From PSRI01 sp041484195 (lineage in GTDB: Bacteria; Bacteroidota; Bacteroidia; Chitinophagales; Chitinophagaceae), in NCBI GenBank assembly GCA_041484195.1, contig JBGPHC010000027.1, forward strand, positions 1 to 57,755: a DNA stretch of 57,755 bases, in the 5' to 3' direction. This document shows, piece by piece, positions 35,323-42,622 of this stretch; position 1 is the first letter of the stretch, and every line of letters starts with the position of its first letter. The notes under the pieces are model-generated. The model did no database searches. It worked only from the letters and a program-made list of their open reading frames with translations, and had not been told where the DNA came from. A program made the position numbers and the translations under genes.

Positions 35323-37248
35323 TTAATGTTTAGTCTCCATTACTTGCAGCTTTCCGAATTTCCTCAATTCATATTCTTTGGCCAGCAGAAAAATAAGAGG
35401 CGTTACCAGGAGGATATGCGTGGCAGATGTCAGCACGCCGCCAATCATGGGCAATATGATGGGTTTCATGACTTCACTACCCACTCCGCTGCTCCATAAT
35501 ATGGGAATCAGGGCAAAAAGTGATACTGATACTGTCATTATTTTGGGCCTTAATCTTTTGGTGGCGCCGGCAATGACATATTCCTTCAGATCCGCCCTCG
35601 TGATTGTTTCTCTCGAATTCCCTTTCAGCTCTACCAACTGCTGCATGGAGTCATTCAGATAAATCACCATTACAATACCAGTTTCTACGGCGAGTCCGAA
35701 TAATGCAATAAATCCCACAGATACAGCCACTGAAAGATTCACTCCCCAGAAATAAACCATATAGGCCCCTCCTATCAGCGCAAATGGGATTGAAATCAGG
35801 CTGAGCAAGGCTTCCCTGGCTGAACGAAAAGCGAAATACATGGAACAGAAAATGACCAGCAACACAACGGGCAGGATCATTTTCAGAGTGCGTTCGCTGC
35901 GGATCAGGTTTTCATATTGTCCACTCCATTCCAGGAAATATCCTTTGGGCAATTGTGGAAGATTTTTATCCAGTTTTTGCTGGGCCTCGCTGACAGTGCT
36001 TCCCAAATCCCTTTCCCTCACATTGAACAATACTGTGCCCCTCAATAGTGCATTTTCTGAATTGATCATCGGAGGGCCTTCCGTAATTCTTATAACTGCT
36101 ACCGCGTCCAGGGGAATGGGGCCAAAATGCATAGTCTGCACCTGCAGGGCCTTGAGCGCGCTGAAACTGTTGCGGAAATCCTGTCCAAAACGCGCATTGA
36201 CTGAAAATCGCTGGCGGCCTTCAATAGTTGTCGTAAGCTGCATTCCACCAAATGCGGTTTCCACCACGGCATTCACGTCGTCCACGCTAAGGCCATATCT
36301 GCCGATCTCATCCCGTTTGATATCAATGTCAATATATTTGGCTCCTGTTATCGGCTCAGCATAAAGATCCTTGACTCCCCCCATGCCTTCCAGTTCTCTC
36401 CTGATGGTTTGCTCAATTTGGTTGATGCTGTCTAAATTCTGTCCATATATTTTCACGCCAACATCGGTGCGGATGCCTGTGGACAGCATATTGATGCGGT
36501 TGATGATCGGCTGTGTCCATCCATTGGTAACACCCGGTATCTGCAGTTTGGAATTGAGCTCAGTGATGATATCCTGTTTGGTCATTCCCTTACGCCATTC
36601 TGCTTTCGGCTTGAGCATGATAATGGATTCAATCATGCTAATCGGAGAATTATCTGTAGCGGTATTGGCCCTGCCGGCTTTACCCAGTACATTCTCCACT
36701 TCCGGCACAGATTTGATAATTTTATCCTGCACCTGCAAAATCCTTTTCACTTCGGCATTCGAAACATCGGGTAATGTGACCGGCATGAATAAGATTGAAC
36801 CTTCATCCAGGGGAGGCATGAATTCCCTGCCCAGACTCATTAACAAGGGGATACTTACAAGCAGCGCAATCAGGTTTATACCAATCGTTGTCTTCCTCCA
36901 GTTCAGGCATGCCCTGATAAGCGGCTCATAGATCCTTTCGAGGATGCGGTTAACGGGATTGGCATTGTTTGGCTTGAATCGACCTTTCATAAAAAATGAA
37001 ATGAGTACCGGCGCCAGGGTGATCACCAGTATTGCGTCCACTATCATGATGAAAGTCTTGGTATAGGCCAGCGGGCCAAAGAGTTTTCCCTCCTGTCCTG
37101 TGAGCAAAAAAACCGGCAGGAATGAGGTAATGATTATGATAGTGGAAAAAAATACGCCACGGGATACCTGCTTGCAGGAACGTTCGATGATGCTCATCCG
37201 CAAATCTTCGGGTATCCTTGGATAATTTCTTTTAAAAATATTTTTCAT
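35323..37248 (-). CDS. cusA: CusA-type RND metal pump, C-terminal part of a split gene
   Basis: These 641 residues match the second part of a CusA/CzcA pump, starting in the cytoplasmic loop after TM4. The next membrane segment (FFSTIIIITSFLPVFLLTGQEG) opens the protein. The periplasmic metal site is complete: Met155 (SILFMPVTLP), Met205 (SPISMIES) and Met254 (RINMLSTGIR) correspond to the CusA Met triad, which favours Cu(I)/Ag(I). Of the proton relay, the Glu (LAVETGIVM) and Lys (RLRPKIMTV) are here, and the partner Asp is in the other half. The start overlaps the N-terminal gene by ATGA. Either two chains assemble into a working pump, or a single frameshift split one gene. The intact residues favour function. 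Confidence 0.92.
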   Translation of the reverse strand: MKNIFKRNYPRIPEDLRMSIIERSCKQVSRGVFFSTIIIITSFLPVFLLTGQEGKLFGPLAYTKTFIMIVDAILVITLAPVLISFFMKGRFKPNNANPVNRILERIYEPLIRACLNWRKTTIGINLIALLVSIPLLMSLGREFMPPLDEGSILFMPVTLPDVSNAEVKRILQVQDKIIKSVPEVENVLGKAGRANTATDNSPISMIESIIMLKPKAEWRKGMTKQDIITELNSKLQIPGVTNGWTQPIINRINMLSTGIRTDVGVKIYGQNLDSINQIEQTIRRELEGMGGVKDLYAEPITGAKYIDIDIKRDEIGRYGLSVDDVNAVVETAFGGMQLTTTIEGRQRFSVNARFGQDFRNSFSALKALQVQTMHFGPIPLDAVAVIRITEGPPMINSENALLRGTVLFNVRERDLGSTVSEAQQKLDKNLPQLPKGYFLEWSGQYENLIRSERTLKMILPVVLLVIFCSMYFAFRSAREALLSLISIPFALIGGAYMVYFWGVNLSVAVSVGFIALFGLAVETGIVMVIYLNDSMQQLVELKGNSRETITRADLKEYVIAGATKRLRPKIMTVSVSLFALIPILWSSGVGSEVMKPIILPMIGGVLTSATHILLVTPLIFLLAKEYELRKFGKLQVMETKH

Positions 37249-38534
37249 TTCTGAGGATTAAGGTTTGACGGATCGTTTTGCCATTCCGAAAGATTCCGGT
37301 ACGCATTTTCCGACATGATTATTCCATTGTCCACTATGACGCCGATTGCCAGCGCGATGCCGGTCAATGACATGATATTGGAGGATACGCCAAAAGCGTT
37401 CAATAGAATGAAACTGATGGCGATGGTGATGGGAATTTGTATGATGATACTCAGGGCGCTTCTCCAATGAAAAAGGAAGATGATCACAATGATGCATACC
37501 ACCGCAATTTCTTCGAGGAGTTTAGATTTGATATTATCCACGGATGCTTCAATCAATTCGCTGCGGTCATAAGCCACTTTAAAACTTACGCCTTTGGGCA
37601 GGCCTTTTTGCACTTCTCCCATTTTCTTTTTTATGGCGCCGATCACCCTGTCCGCGTTCTCACCGTATCGCATCACAACAATTCCTCCCACTTTTTCGCC
37701 CAGGCCATTTTCATCAAAGATGCCAAGGCGCAGGTCGCCTCCCATTTGCACCGAGGCAATGTCCTTGACGCGGACCGGAATGCCGCCATAATTGCCTACC
37801 GCTATGCTTTCCAAGTCTTCCCTGGATTTCACATAACCTAGTCCACGAATAATATAAGCCATATCACTCATTTCGAATTTCCTTCCGCCCACATCATTGT
37901 TATTGGCCCGGACCTTGTTCACAAGATCCATTAAGGGAATATTGTAGTATTGCAATTTTACCGGATCAACCACTAACTGGTATTGTTTTTCGAATCCGCC
38001 AAAGGAAGCCACTTCCGCCACGCCGGGCACGGTTTGCAATGCCAGTTTCACATACCAGTCCTGCAGGGCTCGTTGTTCACCCAGGTCCATGTCTTTTGCG
38101 TCAATCGTGTACCAGAAAATATGACCAACTCCAGTACCATCGGGACCGAGAGAGGGCGTTACCCCCGGTGGCAATAATCGCCTGGCATAGTTTAAACGCT
38201 CCAGCACCCTGGTCCTCGCCCAATACACATCCGCGTTGTCCTCAAAAATTATATAGACAAAGCTCATCCCAAACATGGAAGAGCCCCTGATGGTCTTCAC
38301 CTTGGGTATTCCCTGCAGATTGCTCACGAGAGGATAGGTAACCTGGTCTTCAATCACCTGCGGGCTCCGCCCCATCCATTCCGTGAAAACGATCACCTGG
38401 TTTTCCGAAAGATCGGGTATTGCATCAATCGGATTTTGGTTAATGGAATAAATGCCCCACGTAAGCATGCCGCCTGCCATCAGCACTACGATCAGTCTGT
38501 TGCGTAAAGCCAGTTCGATTATTTTCTGAACCAT
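37245..38534 (-). CDS. cusA: CusA-type RND metal pump, N-terminal part of a split gene
   Basis: These 429 residues form the first part of a CusA/CzcA pump: TM1 (LIVVLMAGGMLTWGIYSI), the first periplasmic porter region (IPDLSENQVIVFTEWMGRSP, GVAEVASFGGFEKQYQ) and TM2-TM4, with the proton-relay Asp in AIGVIVDNGIIMSENA. The frame stops at NLNPQK within the short cytoplasmic loop after TM4, exactly where the partner gene begins by 4-nt overlap. Together the two halves give 1070 residues, normal for the family (about 1040). Translational coupling or a -1 shift at the junction (...CAG AAA TGA...) could produce both chains or one fused chain. It follows the Met/His-repeat gene after 92 nt. Confidence 0.92.
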   Translation of the reverse strand: MVQKIIELALRNRLIVVLMAGGMLTWGIYSINQNPIDAIPDLSENQVIVFTEWMGRSPQVIEDQVTYPLVSNLQGIPKVKTIRGSSMFGMSFVYIIFEDNADVYWARTRVLERLNYARRLLPPGVTPSLGPDGTGVGHIFWYTIDAKDMDLGEQRALQDWYVKLALQTVPGVAEVASFGGFEKQYQLVVDPVKLQYYNIPLMDLVNKVRANNNDVGGRKFEMSDMAYIIRGLGYVKSREDLESIAVGNYGGIPVRVKDIASVQMGGDLRLGIFDENGLGEKVGGIVVMRYGENADRVIGAIKKKMGEVQKGLPKGVSFKVAYDRSELIEASVDNIKSKLLEEIAVVCIIVIIFLFHWRSALSIIIQIPITIAISFILLNAFGVSSNIMSLTGIALAIGVIVDNGIIMSENAYRNLSEWQNDPSNLNPQK

Positions 38535-38626
38535 GAGTTTGGTTGAATTGAATAAAGGGAAAAATCAGTCTTTGATTTTCCGGATTTCTCAGTCTGTCAT
38601 AAACCGATTCATTTCACCGTCATTTT

Positions 38627-39091
38627 CTATTTTATCCTGGTTGAATCCATCTTGTTCATGGGCATCTTGTGCATGGAAGAATCCATTTTATGCATCTTAT
38701 CCTTCGGCATCTTATGCATGGAAGTATCCATCCTTTTCTCACGCATTTTATTCATTGGCATTTTGTGAATGGAGGAATCCATCTTATGCATTTTGTTCAT
38801 GGGCATCTTGTGCATGGAAGTATCCATCCTTTCTTTACGCATCTTATTCATTGGCATCTTATGCATGGAAGAATCCCTGTGTTGATATCCGGCTTTTTTC
38901 TCTACCAGGTTCATTCCACATTTAGGACATTTACCCGGTTTATCGCTTACAACTTCGGGGTGCATGGTGCAGGTATATGTCTTTTTCATAGTTGAGTCTG
39001 ACTTATGGTGTTGTGTCTTCCCCTTTTGGTCCTGCGAAAACCCCGAATAGGTTATTGAGACCGCTACGATCAAAACAAGTAGCTTTTTCAT
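38627..39091 (-). CDS. periplasmic heavy-metal-binding protein with Met/His repeats
   Basis: From ATG 39091 this is a 154-residue exported protein (signal MKKLLVLIVAVSITYSGFSQ). A longer frame to 39163 would bury the signal. Residues about 38-65 are a heavy-metal-binding domain (YTCTMHPEVVSDKPGKCPKC then GMNLV), like those fused to the adaptors downstream. The C-terminal half (73-149) has five copies of a SMHKMPMNKM-type unit, arranged as a 32-residue duplication. Met and His make up a large fraction of these residues. This suits a periplasmic Cu(I)/Ag(I) buffer or chaperone, analogous in role to CusF, that feeds the CusA-like pump. It is the first gene of the cus row. Confidence 0.88.
   Translation of the reverse strand: MKKLLVLIVAVSITYSGFSQDQKGKTQHHKSDSTMKKTYTCTMHPEVVSDKPGKCPKCGMNLVEKKAGYQHRDSSMHKMPMNKMRKERMDTSMHKMPMNKMHKMDSSIHKMPMNKMREKRMDTSMHKMPKDKMHKMDSSMHKMPMNKMDSTRIK
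38645..38875 (-). repeat. 96-bp coding repeat (SMHKMPMNKM units)
   Basis: Codons 73-149 of the metal-binding gene contain alternating 17- and 15-residue units that combine into a 32-residue (96-bp) higher-order repeat, present twice, plus one partial copy. The core HKMPMNKM is kept in four of five units and is HKMPKDKM in one. The DNA copies are still closely similar, which suggests recent expansion. Confidence 0.85.
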
Positions 39092-39289
39092 AAATTTATT
39101 TTTTGGATGAATGAAAGAATTTGAAAGATTAAGTTGCCTGCTTATCCCGCCGAATGTTTCCAATCCGCTTCCAATCCAAATGAATTACCAGGAAAAAATT
39201 TCATGAATCGTGGAATGGATTTGCTGACAAAAAGTTAATCAGCATTATTGCCCGGCAGAATAGTGGGCAAAACTGTGAGGGTAGAATGA

Positions 39290-39676
39290 TCAAATACGAA
39301 AAACGCAGTTAAAAATATAAATGGTTTTGCCAGGAGCCAGAGGCGGCCCATTTGTGTAATTGGCAAAATAGATCGCCTGATTTGAGAAATCCGCGAAGTC
39401 AGGAGCCGGTAAATGGGAATCAAATTCAACAGCGAATTTGGCCGGGTGGTTGATTCCTTCGGCTGCAATATGGGTGTCTTTTAATTTGAAGAATTGATAC
39501 TTATTCTCGCAGCAACCTGGTTTCTTATCCCTCTTGCTGCAATGATCCCTGCTATCCTGTGTGATGGCTATATTGACAGATTTCAGCTTCCCGCAGCAAT
39601 AGAACTGCTTTATTCCAACCCCCCAGGATGCGAGGCTGTAAATCATCAACAATAATATCGTCATCAATTTCTTCAT
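39290..39676 (-). CDS. HYC_CC_PP-type small exported protein
   Basis: From ATG 39676 this is a 128-residue protein with a signal (MKKLMTILLLMIYSLASWGVG). A longer frame to 39736 adds a non-signal-like leader. It shows the three landmarks of the HYC_CC_PP group: an aromatic plus CC near the mature start (IKQFYCCGKLKSV), a second Cys pair (KKPGCCENKYQFFKLKD) and a Pro-Pro near the C-terminus (NYTNGPPLAP). Members of this family commonly lie near copper or cobalt resistance genes, and their biochemical function is not established. The adjacent cus genes on the same strand (198 nt) fit a periplasmic metal role. Cysteine pairs may bind metal or form disulfides (inference). Confidence 0.8.
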   Translation of the reverse strand: MKKLMTILLLMIYSLASWGVGIKQFYCCGKLKSVNIAITQDSRDHCSKRDKKPGCCENKYQFFKLKDTHIAAEGINHPAKFAVEFDSHLPAPDFADFSNQAIYFANYTNGPPLAPGKTIYIFNCVFRI

Positions 39677-39903
39677 GCAAAGAATAATCTGAAACCCATG
39701 CCAGATTCGGCTCCAGGCCTGAATTTTATGAAACAAAACTACAAATTAAGTTCAATCTGCAGGTATATAATTCCGGGTATAATTTACAAGATCATTGGCA
39801 ACTTTGGACAATCCAAATCTGCAAACTATTGTTAATCCTTTCAAAGCCAGGCCTATTCGAAGTCCATGATTAGGACCAGGCTTTCATAGCCCCGGCCATT
39901 TAC

Positions 39904-42174
39904 TCAGGCCTTGTTCAGATCCTGGATCCTGGCTCTTTCGCCAACTATCCAAACAATATCACCCCATTCAAAAACGGTCGCCGAATCCGGATTTAGTATC
40001 CGTTCTTCATTTCTTTCGATACCAACCACGAGTCCGTTGGTGCGTTCTCTGATCCCGGAACTGCGGATAGAGAGTCCTTTGAGTTTGTTGTGCTCGTCCA
40101 CCACAATTTTCTGGACAATAATATCTTCAATATTTTGATCAGTGGGCCGAATATCTTCATGCTTGTCAAATACCGGCTTAAACACCTGCATCTGTTCGTC
40201 CGTAGCAATAATCCCAACGTGGTCAAAGGGCAGGAGACGGTCAAATCTTCCAGGCGCGTAAATCAATTTATCACCCCTTTTGATATAAGCTATATTGATG
40301 CCATATTGTTCCCGCCAGGCTAATTCTGCCAGCGGCTTACCAATGAAATCGGCCTGCTGACTCACTTCAAGGTCCACTATATGGGCATCCCAGGGTGAGA
40401 GCTCCGATTGCGGGCTGAACTGCTTCCGCAGACTATTTCCCGACCACATTTCTCTTTCTTCCTCGGCCATTTCACGCGCATTCAGGTTAGTCAGGAATCT
40501 TCCTTCAAGACGCTGGTAGAATCTTTGTATTCTTTTCGAAAAAAGTACCAGAACAATGACAATAACGGGCACGGCTATCAAAATTGCCACCGTCGTTGAA
40601 AACAAGCGGCTGACCCAGATGACGATCAGCAACAAACCCAACACATTCCTTGCGATTTCCAGTATCAATAACGGGCCCCGACTGTATTTCTTATCCAGCC
40701 AGAGTGTCTTGTAGGCCATATTATCAGGTTTTTTAGCCATGAAGGCCCATAAAAATGGCGCCCCGACACCAAGGGATATCAATAAACCAATGATGCTACG
40801 AACGGTACTATTTTCAATAAGCCTGGCCAAAAAAGGCTGGAGGAAATTCAGAGAAAGCAGTATCAGAGCCAAAAGCACTATGCCATTGACGAGGGCTATA
40901 TTCATATAAGTTTTCAACACCAATTTCCAATTGCTTTCGGCCTGTATATTCTGAGTACTGGATGAATAATTATTTATGGCATTGACCCATTTCGGCGGGA
41001 GGATTCTTATTAGAAATTCATAGAAAGGTTCCGAGAGCTTGATCATATAGGGAGTCGTAAACGTAGTGATGGCCGAAGCTCCCACCGCTACGGGGAAAAG
41101 AAAGTTGCTGATCACTCCCAGGTTGAGGCCCAGTGTGGCAACGATGAATGCAAATTCACCAATCTGGGCCATGCTCATACCTACCTGGACCGATTGTTTG
41201 AGAGGCTGTCCCGAGAGCAGGGCACCGAATGTGGTACTGAAGAATTTTCCAAATAGCGTCAGCAGCGTCACCCATAACACGGGCCACTTGTATTCCAGGA
41301 TAGTAGCCGGGTCAATCATCATTCCCACGGAAATGAAGAATACGGCTCCAAAAAGATCCTTGACGGATTTGATGACGTGCTCCACTCTTTCAGCGGATGT
41401 GGTCTCGGCAAAAATAGATCCCATGATGAAGGCGCCCAATTCAGCCGAGAAACCCACTTCTGTCGCTACTATCACCATTCCCAGGCAAAGCCCTATCGAA
41501 AGTATCAGCAGGGTCTCATCATTCAATAATTTCCTCGACCTTTTTAAGAATGTCGGCAGGAGGAAAATTCCTGCAATGAACCAGAGCGCCAAAAAAAATA
41601 CGATCTTCAAAACCGTCATTAGCAATTCACTGCCTTCAAACTGCTGCTTGACAGCAATCGTGGAAAGCAATACCATCAGCAGAATCACCACAATATCTTC
41701 CACCACCAGTACGCCAAATACAATCCTTGCGTATTGTTTTGTCTTTATCCCCAGTTCGTCAAATGCGCGAATAATAATAGTAGTGGAAGAACTGGCCAGC
41801 ATGCCTCCCAGGAATAAGCTGTCCATGCTTGACCATCCCATCCATTTACCGGCGAAATAACCGGCGATCACTATGAAAATGATCTCGACAAAAGCGGTCA
41901 CGGAGGCAGAGCCGCCTACCCGCATCAATTTCTTGAAACTAAATTCAAGGCCGAGGCTGAATAAGAGGAATATTACGCCGATGTCGGCCAATGTTTTAAC
42001 GTTTTCCGTGTCAACTACTGATGGCGTAAGGGAAAAATTAGGGCCTACCAGGAAACCCGCTATGATATAACCCAACACCAATGGCTGCCTGATCCTTCTG
42101 AACAAGAGTGTGGTGATGGCGCCAACAATCAGAATCAGCGCCAAGTCCTCAATTAATTTTGGCAAGTGGCCCAT
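39904..42174 (-). CDS. CPA2-family cation:proton antiporter (KefB-like) with RCK_C domains
   Basis: This 756-residue inner-membrane protein has an N-terminal Na+/H+-exchanger-type core of about 12 helices (LVLGYIIAGFLVGPNF, GVIFLLFSLGLEFS, GVLVVEDIVVILLM, MAQIGEFAFIVATLGLNLG). About four more helices follow. The cytoplasmic tail carries two RCK_C/TrkA_C-like domains (HIVDLEVSQQADFIGKPLAEL; IVQKIVVDEHNKLKGLSIRSS). No Rossmann RCK_N domain is seen, unlike E. coli KefB/C. Such proteins exchange K+ or Na+ for H+ and help in pH and osmotic balance. Ion specificity cannot be read. The gene is monocistronic and divergent from acnA. Confidence 0.9.
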   Translation of the reverse strand: MGHLPKLIEDLALILIVGAITTLLFRRIRQPLVLGYIIAGFLVGPNFSLTPSVVDTENVKTLADIGVIFLLFSLGLEFSFKKLMRVGGSASVTAFVEIIFIVIAGYFAGKWMGWSSMDSLFLGGMLASSSTTIIIRAFDELGIKTKQYARIVFGVLVVEDIVVILLMVLLSTIAVKQQFEGSELLMTVLKIVFFLALWFIAGIFLLPTFLKRSRKLLNDETLLILSIGLCLGMVIVATEVGFSAELGAFIMGSIFAETTSAERVEHVIKSVKDLFGAVFFISVGMMIDPATILEYKWPVLWVTLLTLFGKFFSTTFGALLSGQPLKQSVQVGMSMAQIGEFAFIVATLGLNLGVISNFLFPVAVGASAITTFTTPYMIKLSEPFYEFLIRILPPKWVNAINNYSSSTQNIQAESNWKLVLKTYMNIALVNGIVLLALILLSLNFLQPFLARLIENSTVRSIIGLLISLGVGAPFLWAFMAKKPDNMAYKTLWLDKKYSRGPLLILEIARNVLGLLLIVIWVSRLFSTTVAILIAVPVIVIVLVLFSKRIQRFYQRLEGRFLTNLNAREMAEEEREMWSGNSLRKQFSPQSELSPWDAHIVDLEVSQQADFIGKPLAELAWREQYGINIAYIKRGDKLIYAPGRFDRLLPFDHVGIIATDEQMQVFKPVFDKHEDIRPTDQNIEDIIVQKIVVDEHNKLKGLSIRSSGIRERTNGLVVGIERNEERILNPDSATVFEWGDIVWIVGERARIQDLNKA

Positions 42175-42622
42175 CCATCTATGTTTATTAAGTGCTGCTC
42201 AATTCTTCCGCTCTCGAATTTCTATTGAAGAAACAGGTCCGGCGCTTCGATAATGATGACTATCTTATTTTTGCATTCCGGGTTAACAAAAAAATAATCT
42301 GAACGGATTCTAAAATTCCTAATGCAAAGGGGATCCAGGCATTTCTTCATCATGATAAATTGCTATAGAATAAATCCCCTGTGAAGATCGCGAAAATATA
42401 AAAATAAAATGGGAATGCCTTTCATAATGATATGGAACTCCATCACTAACTACAATTATCCGCAGTAATTTGCGGGCTCTTGTTCAGAAGTGGCGCTGCA
42501 GGGTTTCGTCGCAATTGCATTTCATTTTGAATTTGATAATCGCAGGGATATGCCGGCAGTGAAAAGCGAATAAGGATGTTTAATGAAAATGACTTACATT
42601 CTCACTAATAAATAATTCAATC
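42175..42622. promoter_or_regulatory. divergent control region between antiporter and acnA
   Basis: This 448-bp spacer must hold promoters for both flanking genes. TATTTTTG at 42266-42273 (plus) matches TAnnTTTG but lies 350 nt from the acnA start and lacks a good -33 element. TTTG at 42526-42529 and 42532-42535 could serve as -33 boxes, but no -7 follows at the right distance. No small RNA or gene is evident. Confidence 0.3.

Noticed and set aside
38645..38875. CRISPR-like periodic repeat
   Set aside because: The period is in frame and encodes Met/His units within a signal-peptide protein; there are no unique spacers.
39235..39468. 77-residue minus-strand frame over the end of the HYC_CC_PP gene
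   Set aside because: Shadow of the real gene in another frame.
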